From Acanthaster planci (Eukaryota; Echinodermata; Asteroidea; Valvatida; Acanthasteridae): 40,968 bases of DNA. Each line of letters opens with the position of its first letter. Position 1 is the first letter of the stretch. The translations under genes were made by a program, and so were the position numbers. The stretch spans positions 1,600,517 to 1,641,484 of the forward strand of contig NW_019091374.1 in assembly GCF_001949145.1 (NCBI RefSeq). Reading direction: 5' to 3'. Shown here piece by piece: positions 1 through 9,242 of this stretch. A model generated the notes under the pieces. The model was given only the letters and a program-made list of their open reading frames with translations, had not been told where the DNA came from and made no database searches.

Positions 1-140
1 AAACACCCACTCATGCCTCATTCTCAAATGACCTTGCCTTTTTGAAACACCCACTCATGCCTCATTCTCAAATGACCTTGCCTTTTTGAAACACCCACTC
101 ATGCTTCATTCTCAAATGACCTTGCCCTTTTGAAACACCA
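1..140. repeat. 44-bp tandem repeat, about 3 copies, cut by window edge
   Basis: Three head-to-tail copies of a 44-bp unit start at 1, 45 and 89. Each begins AAACACCCACTCATG and ends with a run of T then G. The third copy has two substitutions and the array decays after about 140. The first copy starts exactly at base 1, so the array probably continues to the left. It lies in an intron of the TRAM homologue, upstream of the first visible exon. It is a minisatellite without spacers. Confidence 0.9.
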
Positions 141-606
141 GACTGGCTCATTTTTGTATACAAATATTATTATCAGAAATTCTCACCTGTTTTGATGGGT
201 GGTCTTATTCGGAAGTACTGTGGACTCGCTACACACATTGTAAAGGGTGCTAAACAGCATTTCAGCGAGGGGATGTAACTAGACCTCATGTTTTAGTAAC
301 CCTTGTAAGCTGTTCATTTCTTTGCATTTGGAAATCAATTCACACAAACCAGGGATAGCAGGATTTTTGGGAGGGGGGGAGACTAAATAGGCTGGTCCCT
401 TCTGCATGATATTCTTGCCAACAAGCAGTCTGGAACCAGTCTTAGCCTTCACTCATTTGCACTAAATACAGCTTCACCAGATCATCCTTGTGTGGCTCAT
501 TTGGTGTATGGAAAATTACCATAAATATTTTTAATTAAATTGTTTTTTCCTCATAATTTCATGGATGATCTACAGATTTTTTGTCCCCATTTTTCTGTGT
601 TTTCAG

Positions 607-3600
607 GAGGAAGTTAGTGCACGCATCAGATATGCGTCCTTTTACCTTGCCTTCATATTGGGGGCATACATTCTCAAGTAAGTGGGGTCACATCAGTGTC
701 CAAAACAGAAGAGGGGTGGAGTCGGGTTAGGTTGGTGGGGGAGGGGTTTCAAATAGAGTAAAAGAAAAATAAGTGAAGAAAATCCAACAGTCTACCACGA
801 TCAAATTTTGTCAGAATCGGAAGTTGTTGCACCACGTAAAGCTTCCCTGCCCAATTCTGTACCTGACTGCTAGAATTCCCCCTTTTTTTGGAGCAAAGTT
901 CATGGAGAGTAGAAATGGAGTTGTGCTAAATTATCCTGCTCAGGGGCACACAATTATAGTCAGAAAGGCAAATAACTGCTGTAGCTAGTAATAACGTACC
1001 ATCTGTGGGTGATGGCCACAGATAATATCCAGTGGCCCTCTGAGGCAGGTATATTATATCTTGGCTGCCAGTCACAACGGAAGCACTTCCCACAGTGCTT
1101 GTGGTTGCAGCAGGATCTAATATGAAAGGGTCAAAGAAACTGAAATTCTAGTGGTATTGATAATAGGTAGCTCTGTGCGTTCTGCATAGTCTCAGTGTAC
1201 TGGCATCGTTATTTTATTGTATCCTTACTGTTATCATTCCTTGGATCCATCTCAATAATTTCATCCCTGTCTGCACTCACACGGATCCATTGATACCCTA
1301 CCCCCAGAAAGAGAGTGACTTTAGTAGAGATTAAGTGGCTGGCCCAAGGTCACAATATTTAGCCAGCAGCTGGATTCGAACCCCAGACTCTAAGATTGGG
1401 GATTCCAGACCCTAGCCCCCAGGCTCTAGCATCCCCAAAATGATGTTGTGAAATCATGATTGTTGATATTGTTTGTACTGTTCGTGATTGCCTTTCAGCC
1501 TTGGACATCTTGCCCTGCTGTGCCTTGTGATCCATTACATTGCTGAGCTGACATTCCACCTCGCACGACTCCTCTACTTTGGAGAGAAAACCGAGTTTTC
1601 GGACCCTTTGTAAGTTGGCATTTTGTCCATTTTTGGAACAAAAGCAGAAACTGGTGTGTTGAGGCTTTTCAAAAATTCCTGATGGAAAATAGCTCACTCT
1701 GTAAGGCAAACGTCTTGCAGACTTGTCAAAGCCCAATTGCATTCATGTTTGGGTGTGTCAAAGAAGTTGGTTTTACACATGATCTAGCATGGTACTTGCA
1801 TTCTGGAGGATTGAAGGTTCTAATCCAGTCAATTTCTGTGTCCATCTGTGAGAATACCATGTAAGTGTAGGCACCTACATAGATAGTTTCTCTACATAGT
1901 TTGATGATTGAATTCAAAAAGCCACATCCATATCCATTTAACACTATCCAGGCTTACGACATTGCTGATATCACTTGTATTTTATCTTTGGGGTGTGGTC
2001 ACTGGCTACATGGTGTTTTGGGTTTTATAGCCTCAGACTGGCACTCATTAACCCTAACCCTCCAGCCCATTTTGGCTACAAACTCGGCCAGACGCATCAG
2101 TCTGTGTCTTTGCCAAAATGGCTTGTCTGCCCAGTGTAACAAGAACCAACAGGTCAACTCTCCCCAAGGCCACCCAGCTTGGGAGTCTGTGGTTGCCAGA
2201 CACCAGAAGATCCATCAGTGGTATTCTTTAATGACCAGTTTGTTCGGCCGCTGTTGCCCAGTGCTTCAAAGCTGTTCCACCTGATGGACTGTGCTGAGTC
2301 TGCCAGGGCTGTAGGGTTAAAGATATTGATAGACTGGAATAACCACCAACATAGGGCAGGTTGGTTGAAGTATTCTAGCGATTGCAGGTTCAAATCCCAC
2401 ACCAGGTAATTTTTTTTCTCATAATGAAAGAAGGTCTAACTTGGTGCAAGACTGTGACAAAACGTTAAACATTGCATTTATCCCCTGTGGTCTGGTTTCT
2501 AGGTTTAGTCTGTGGCTGGTTCTTTTCCTGATTGCCCGCCTCAGCGTGGTGACCTTGACTGTTCTGGTGGTCTGGTTCGGACTGGGCAAGCTGGAGAACA
2601 GCGGACTGGACATCAAGGCGGGCAACTTCAATACACCGGTCATCAGGTACGGCATCCCGGTTGGCCAAAGTCCACTCTGGTATCCCCCGATTGAGGGTTT
2701 TAAAGTTATTTGAAAGGCATTCTTTGGATGCAGAAATAAGAGGTTTTATTTTTATTGGCCGCAGATCAAGTTGTGTTGTGTTTTCAGATTTTGTTGTTTT
2801 GAAATGGGTGGGAGGTTTATCGGCATTACAGCAGAAAAGGCGTGTGAATTTGTGGTGTTTATGGGAAACAGATACGTGAGTGTGCGCAATAGGAACCTTT
2901 CCAAATTCAAAGGGAAACCGATCGGGGAAAAATATTAATTTTGTTTTTCAGTGTGCTCCGTAACAACTTTCAGACATGATAGAAGATTATAAAGTGACTG
3001 TTTTCAGTATGTCAACATTGTCAGTGTTGAACAAGAGGTCATTAATTACTATAACCATAATGAAATGCAAATGTGATGATTTGTACTTCTCAACAAAAAA
3101 TGTCAAAAACCTTTCTTTTTTGTTGTCTGACAGGTTGACTGGGTAATTTTTTGATATTGTTACAAAGAGTTCATCCCGTAATTTGGAGTGGGTTCAACTG
3201 GACGCTTAGTCCTGATGTACAGCCCAAAAACTGGAGGGGAAAAAAACCCAGAGATCTTTGTCAGTTTGCGGTAGAGCAGAGGGGTTTCCATCCTGATTAG
3301 CGTTTGACAAAGGACTTCATCTGTTGCTAGTTATATACGCATAAGGTACAAAAATGTATGGGCAAAGTCAACAGAATTGAAAATTGATTGAGGAAGAAGT
3401 TGTCATTTATCATGGACATGTTGTTAAAAGACTCATTGATTTGACCTGTTTGAATAGGGATATGTGTCTTCAAAATGAGCAAGTTATTGGGCGGAAAAAT
3501 GTGTAGAAAGACTGGTAGATTTGTCAAGGCATTGAAGAACTGATGACGTCATCACTATCCCCATTTTGCATGCGGAGTTTGCCTCTCATCTTGCAGGGTT

Positions 3601-5395
3601 AGCATTCTGGCAGGCGTGTCCCTCTTTCAGGCCTGGCTGCTCTGGATAGTCCTAACCTTCCAGCTACGCCGACGACGAGAGAACCAGCAGGCGGCCGCTC
3701 CCCGCAAGAAGACCCCAATGGGCAAATCCAAGGACAAAAAGGCCAAGAAAGATGAAGGTAAGGCCCCTCTTGACCTTTGACCTTCGACCGTCATTTTCAG
3801 TCCACTAGGTGTGCAGGGTTGTAGACCAATAATTAAGCTGCTTTAGGAGCAGTGATCAATACTTCCCTTCAAAAACTCAGGAAAATATGAGTATTGAAGA
3901 TGTATACATCATCTTAAAATTTATTTCCTCATCTTTCAGTTGCTTTTTTAACTTTCTTGGGTTAACTGATGATTTTTGAAGATAGTTCTTCTAAAGATGA
4001 TAATCACCATCGGTAATTACTATTTTAAAAATCAATATCACACTCATTGCAAAGTAGTTTCCAGCCCTTCTTTTTACAAGCCATTGTTTGCTTTTGCAAG
4101 AAAATACTCTTATAATTATAGCTAAGAATTTGATAATCACATGCATTTTTAAGCCTATTTTATGAGCTTCATTCATGAGTTGGCCTTATTGAAGCAAGGT
4201 TAACTCTTCATTTTATGAACTTGAGTCTACTGGTAGCTATGAAAGCATTAAAATTAGTTTTTATGACAAATTATATGTAGTACTGATCTGTTCTGATGAC
4301 TAATTTAAAATTTATGATTAAATGTAGCTGTTTGAAGCCAGATTTTGAAAAATACTAACTGGGAGGCTTGGAATCATAAATCAGTTTGCTAACACCACAT
4401 TCAACAGTTAACAACAGTTAAAAGATTCAGGAAACAAGATCTAAGATGGCTGCCCAGTAAAGAAGGTCTTGAAGGCAGTCTTCCTGGCCCACATGACGCA
4501 CATCTTTCTTGTTACAAAGGCCGCCCTGCAGCGCACAGTGTTTACAGAGTACATGTCGTATATTGTTTGCATTGTTTGGAGCCAGAGTTAATGGATCAAC
4601 ACTTTAACAACAACACTTTGCACTGGAGACGGCCATTGTCTCACTTGATAAAGAAGACGTGTACATCGTTATTTTGCAGAGAAAAAAGCCTCTCTGTCTA
4701 GTTTCAAATGTACAACGTAAAGTTTCTAACCGTACACTTGACTTCTTTTAACATCTGGAAATTGTAGTATCTTAAATATTGTTGTAATCTAGTCCATCAT
4801 AAGTCTTAACAGGTTGTCCAGCCTTGAGACATAAGCCATTCAAGTAAATTGTGACAACAGCACTCCTTTGCCATCATCCATGCTCCTTTTACTTAAAATG
4901 ACACTTGTAAACTAACATGTGATTGATTTCTTAGGGGCCGTCCATAAAGTACGTACGCATGAAATGCCAACTGTTCGGACCCCCCCCCTTCCCTGTACAC
5001 ATGGTGTACGCAGTGGCTTTCACAATTCCGGAAGACGCTGCCGGTCTTTGCGTCATGAGTAATGTTGCCGTTTTCTAATAATGGGCGTTGGCGCGGGAAG
5101 ATAAATGGTGGGGTGGACGGTGGAGAATACTGTGTTTGAATGTCAACGCACGAAAGCAAACTCTGGTATTTATTTGTATGAGAAAGTGTACTGATATGAC
5201 GAAAAGATTCATCTTGTGACTTCCACATAGGAGGGTTTTAATAAACACTACTTTCATGTGTCTTTGAAACATCTTTTGGTTTTCCCTACAGTCAACAAGA
5301 TGCTGAAGGCAGAGAGCGTGGAAGACGAGGGATTTAGCGACATGCCCGCTGAGAATGGAGGAATGCGCACCAGAAGCAAGAGCAAGAAAAAGTAA
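607..5395 (+). CDS. TRAM1: TRAM1/TRAM2-like translocating chain-associated membrane protein, 3' half (five exons, 5' incomplete)
   Basis: Exons are 607-677, 1499-1609, 2503-2646, 3597-3757 and 5292-5395 (stop TAA 5393-5395). All introns are GT..AG and the frame is kept at every junction, giving 196 C-terminal residues. TRAM is a multi-pass ER membrane protein beside the Sec61 channel that helps nascent secretory and membrane proteins insert; it belongs to the TRAM/LAG1/CLN8 (TLC) family. The visible part covers the last third of the TLC region and the tail. Hydrophobic segments lie near residues 9-25, 27-50, 62-85 and 110-131. Family landmarks are LNLGHLALL, FSLWLVLF, FGLGKLEN, GNFN and FQLRRRRE, matching vertebrate TRAM1 at the same spacing. 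The tail is lysine-rich and cytosolic-like, ending TRSKSKKK. Vertebrate TRAM1 is about 370 aa, so roughly half lies left of the window. TRAM1, TRAM1L1 and TRAM2 cannot be separated; an invertebrate pre-duplication orthologue is likely. Confidence 0.93.
678..1498 (+). other. TRAM intron between visible exons 1 and 2
   Basis: The donor is GTAAGT at 678 and the acceptor is CTTTCAG ending at 1498. The intron is phase 2 (AA|C, Asn). It holds the reverse-oriented MIR-like SINE described separately. No other coding signal is seen. Confidence 0.85.
1300..1437 (-). mobile_element. MIR/CORE-SINE-like fragment, reverse orientation, in TRAM intron
   Basis: Read on the minus strand, this has a good RNA polymerase III B box (GGTTCGAATCC at about 1373-1383). 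It is followed by TGTGACCTTGGGCCAG and then CACTTAATCTCT. In mammalian MIR the tRNA-like head is likewise followed by TGTGACCTTGGGCAAG and ACTTAACCTCT. The order and spacing of these blocks match MIR and other CORE-SINEs. The A box is weak, so the head is decayed. A chance match is possible but the three blocks in order make it unlikely. The ends are approximate and no target-site duplication was found. Confidence 0.55.
1750..1850 (+). repeat. Possible decayed tRNA-like SINE head in TRAM intron
   Basis: The word AGGTTCTAATCC near 1816-1827 resembles a B box with one to two changes, and TAGCATGGT upstream is a possible A box. No SINE body or poly-A tail is clear. It is one of three tRNA-like patches in TRAM introns. 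Confidence 0.25.
2340..2412 (+). repeat. tRNA-like SINE head (A and B box) in TRAM intron
   Basis: TAGGGCAGGTTGG (about 2353-2365) fits an A box and GGTTCAAATCC (about 2387-2397) is a near-perfect B box, followed by a T-rich tract. Box spacing of about 30 nt is in the usual tRNA range. The flanking stems do not pair as a functional tRNA would, so a SINE remnant on the same strand as the host gene is the best reading. The element boundaries are not clear. Confidence 0.4.
3758..5291 (+). other. TRAM last intron (1.5 kb)
   Basis: The donor is GTAAGG at 3758 and the acceptor is TTTCCCTACAG ending at 5291, phase 1. The intron is AT-rich with no coding signal. A segment from about 4934 begins GGGGCCGTCCATAAAGTACG and looks like the end of a small DNA transposon, but its partner terminal repeat was not found. 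Confidence 0.8.
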
Positions 5396-8160
5396 AAAGC
5401 AGAGCAGTCCTTTTCTTGTCCTTTTTGGTCATTCTTAAAAATTTCTCATTTGCGTTTTTGTTGCGTTACTGAGTATAGCCTCTCAGTGTGTTTCAGCATT
5501 GAGAATTTCTGTGTTTTTTTTTTTTCAAAAGGGAGTTAAATGACTTGGCCAGTTTCACGAATATTTCTCTGACATAGGATTGTTGGCACTAGGCCCTTTT
5601 TAAACTAAAATTTGACCTTTTCCATAAACTTCAAGTTTTGTTTGTCATCTTTTCTTGCTTCTTTTTTTTTCCACTGGGTTACTTATAAAGTTTTCCAATC
5701 ATGTAAATATTGTACAAAGTGAAGCAATGTATCCCCGGTGCATTGGATCTTCACAAATTTCCATGGAGTTGTGCCATGTGAAACAGCAGTCCTTAGAACT
5801 TAGTTACCTTCGATGGTTCTTCAAACTGTTGACTTGGTGTACAAGCATTTGGACATTACTAGCATTATTTTGTCGATGATTGTCATAAGCTTTTTTTGGT
5901 AGTTCTAGCTTTTAAATTGGAAAGTGTAAGGGATTAAGTGATTTCCAGCTGCATTTTCTTTTGGCCCTAATTAACATTATTAAATATCTTTTAACAAGTT
6001 GGGAGTAGAATTCATGCATGGTTAATAGCTTGTTCGTATGGTCAAATATTGATGGTAAAATAGGCGGTTTCCTAATTTAGTGTATTAAAATATAAGGAAA
6101 AGTGGTACCTTACAAGTTTTTGTGTTCCTTAATATAGTTGTTTAATGTTTGATGCAGTTTGGTAATGTATGATGGATAATAAGTCTATATTTAAAGATAT
6201 CTGCTTGTTGATAGCTCATTATTTAATGTTTCTTGGAGAATTCAATGGCGTGTTTTTGATAGGTTTCGTTGTTTAAATGAAATCCACCCTGTTGTAATGT
6301 CTCTTATTAAAACCTAAACAAATGAGGAACATTAACTGTGGAATTTAATTGACAAGTAGTTTGTAATTTGTTATTATTACTTATTATAAATGTGCGTCTG
6401 TGATTAATGGTTGCATTTTTCCCTGTGTCGTTGCACCTGTGAACTTGATTCCACTTCCTCTCTTTTCCTTTTTTTCCCACTTTACTCTCACATTGTACAA
6501 CTGAGGTATACATGTAATAATCAGTATCGTGTGCTGTCTAATGATAGAGTGTAGGTTTTAAGAAGACTGTGTGATCTTTGGTAATTTTTTCTCTCACCAA
6601 AGAGTCTTCCGTTTTTGCTGGGCTGGTTCATTATACAGGTACCTTCTTTGTTGATGTGTGTACACTGTACCTTGAACAGTTTGTATTTGCCTGGCTATGA
6701 CATTGACCCATCATTTTGTAAACAAAGGTCACGTATTCTGTTTGTTATTGTCTCTGTTGTTTATGATATTGATATGAAAGTTTCTAAGCTTAGAACAGCA
6801 GCAATAGGGGTCAGTGTTTTAGAAATGTTCACAAACTTCTGCTGTAAATTCCTTGGACCTGCTAAGCAACAATTCGCTTTGCACAGAGAACAGTTACCCA
6901 GCAAACACTGGTTACCAGCCAAAATGCCATGGTGCATATTGCTCAGAGCTGGTACCCAGCCACATTTTGCATAGCCCGTGGCAGTTCTGTAGAATCAGTC
7001 GGTATATGTTTAAAACAGCCCGTATGCTCTAAATGTGTAAAAACAAGTTGTTAATTGTACATAAATTTAGTCTGGTTCCCAGACTTGACATTTTCACTTG
7101 GGTATAATTTGTAAATTGGGTAGCTACCATTGATGCAATGTGTGACGCAGTGTCTTTAATGCAAGGTGCGCATGCCAGTTTATTTAGAAAGCAATGGTTA
7201 ACAGAACATAAACAAATGTGGCAGTAAGTACATGTGTTCAAAAACAAACGTTATAAAAGTTGAGAAAAGTTACCATTGTGTAGCATGTGAGGAAATCTGT
7301 GAAGAAAGGTAGTTTTTAAGTGTTAGATATTTCCGAGCATTGAATACGTCCAAAATCACAGAACATGAGTCTGAAAAAGTTGTCAAAATCTTACGGTCTG
7401 GTAACTAGACTATACATAAATTATGTACCAAAAACATTTGGCCCTCTCGCAGCCCTTTTTATCCAAACCTCAACTGTGTTGCAAGTTTGGTTTCCCCTAG
7501 CACCTAATACATGAAAAGCCTGGAAAGTTTGAACCAAATGAAATTGAACGTCATACATTATGCTTGTGTAAAAACGATTAGAAATTGTGAGCTAAGTCTT
7601 GCAAGTCATGTCAGTCAGGGACATCAAATCATGCAGCAGTACCCTGAAGCGACAGCTGCTAATGCAGTTAAAGTAAACACATGAATAAGGCCCATAGGTC
7701 AGTTACCCTGTGGATATTTCACTTTGAATAATGGTCCAATGAAAGGATCTAACTGACTCCAACTGCATATCTGACCAAACGAAGTACACCTAACCAGTTC
7801 GTTGTTCACTTGAAAAATTATCTCACTGTTCAGCACTGCATATTCATGAGTAATTTTGAATATTTATCACTGAATTGTACAGTTCATGTAGATTAGATTT
7901 TAAGCCTGATGCCTGTAGATTGCTATAGCGGTAAAAAGAAGTTTCTGTTGTCATTTGAATGTTAGAACCTTAATTTTTCTCCTTGAAAACAAGTATTAAG
8001 AATTAAACCCAAATCTGTATATTTAACAACGTGAATAAGAAATTATTTCCTGTCTTCTTTTTATTTGAATGTGATACGTACCCTCCTCAGACGAAAACTT
8101 GGGATGTGCATGAAAACCTCACTGTTGGTTGTCAAAAACAACTTGCTATAAAAATAAACT
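5396..8160 (+). other. TRAM 3' UTR and downstream region
   Basis: This T-rich stretch follows the TRAM stop codon. Candidate polyadenylation signals are ATTAAA at 5978 and 6306 and AATAAA at 8153. The choice of site cannot be settled without transcripts. The open frames here on both strands are short and look random. The region probably contains a long 3' UTR. Confidence 0.5.
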
Positions 8161-8427
8161 TTCCCCGTTGGCAGTATTTTTGAGGTCTGTAACTAGTCCT
8201 TTCTTCTCGTAAGACTGATCAATTAGTGCTGAAAATATGTGGATTGTTGGTGCATGAACTTTATTTCATCATCGGGTATTTAAAACGGAGGTCTCACCTT
8301 TGTCATAAAGCATTGCTTAGAATATTTGTTAAACTTCATCCCAGCAATATATTCATGCATCGAAGTCCCTGAAACAAGGTTCTCGTTAATGAAGATGTGA
8401 CTCACTGAACCCGCCTAGTCCAAGCAT

Positions 8428-8884
8428 AGGGTCCGAGTAACTTCGACTCTACAAATCCCCTTTTTAAACGTTTGGACGTGGTCCGGCGATCATATAGTAC
8501 CCCGACCATGTCCAAAGGTTAAAAAAAGTGATTTACATAAAGATACTACGACCAATTGTAAAAGTATTTGAAATTAGATGCAAGTCTTCTTTATTGGATT
8601 GCGTGATCCTCATTTGCACTTGCGTACGTAGTAGGATGACGAATAATGGTTATATAAATGACTCTAAGTGTAACTTTTTTTCTGTTGTTTTAGGTGTGTA
8701 AATGTACTCATCAAAGATGCATCAGTTTGATTAGCTTTCCCTCTATAAAAAGAGTTTTCTGATGAATGATATGCATATACGTCTTCACTTGAACCTATAA
8801 CACCACTATACATCGTTTAGCTGAAAGTCCAGTAATAGGCCCCCCTATAATCCTGATTTGTAGAGTCCAAGTTACTCGGAGAGC
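8428..8884. repeat. Weak inverted-repeat element between TRAM and CCDC43
   Basis: A block with CCGAGTAACTTCGACTC and CTACAAATC (about 8430-8458) recurs inverted at 8853-8883 as GATTTGTAG and GAGTCCAAGTTACTCGG. The arms are about 30 bp with a few mismatches, bounding some 450 bp with no coding signal. A separate short hairpin lies just inside the left arm (8461-8525). A non-autonomous DNA transposon (MITE) is plausible. Confidence 0.45.
8461..8525. repeat. Short hairpin
   Basis: The arm at 8461-8485 contains TTTGGACGTGGTCCGG. It is mirrored by CCGACCATGTCCAAAGG at 8502-8518, and T-rich and A-rich ends extend the pairing. The loop is about 16 nt. It is nested within the larger inverted repeat. 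Confidence 0.55.
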
Positions 8885-9039
8885 TTAACCCCTAATTTCA
8901 ATTTGAAATGCCATGCATTTGTTCCCCTCATCTGTTCCGTCTTTTATCAAAAATGTTTGCTAACTCTGCCTTTAAGCCGACCTCAAAACTGTTAAATGTT
9001 TGAAAATAAGAAAATAAGCGTTCGTATTTTGCGTATTGC

Positions 9040-9242
9040 TTTGACCGGTATCTTCTTCTTTGGCGCGCGGCGCGGCCGAGACACCCTCTGCGCCTGTCCC
9101 ATTGAAAGTTTATTAACTAATCATGAAACAGTCGTATGACAGTCTATAACTGGTGTCCGCGTCTGGCTCGCGCATAACGTTCGTATGATGCGCACAAAAA
9201 ATTCTATTTCCGAGCACCAGTTGATAGAAAAAGCATCCCAAG
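9040..9242 (+). promoter_or_regulatory. CCDC43 5' flank, GC-rich promoter-like patch
   Basis: A short CpG-rich patch at 9059-9080 lies about 165-185 bp upstream of the CCDC43 start codon. It includes TTTGGCGC, which fits the E2F core consensus TTTSSCGC. No TATA box is placed convincingly. This is compatible with a TATA-less housekeeping promoter. The transcription start is not determined. Confidence 0.35.

Noticed and set aside
1-140. CRISPR-like array
   Set aside because: The repeats abut without spacers and the setting is a eukaryotic intron.
2048-2062. Telomere-like TTAACCCTAACCC
   Set aside because: It has only about two units, within an intron; chance or trivial.
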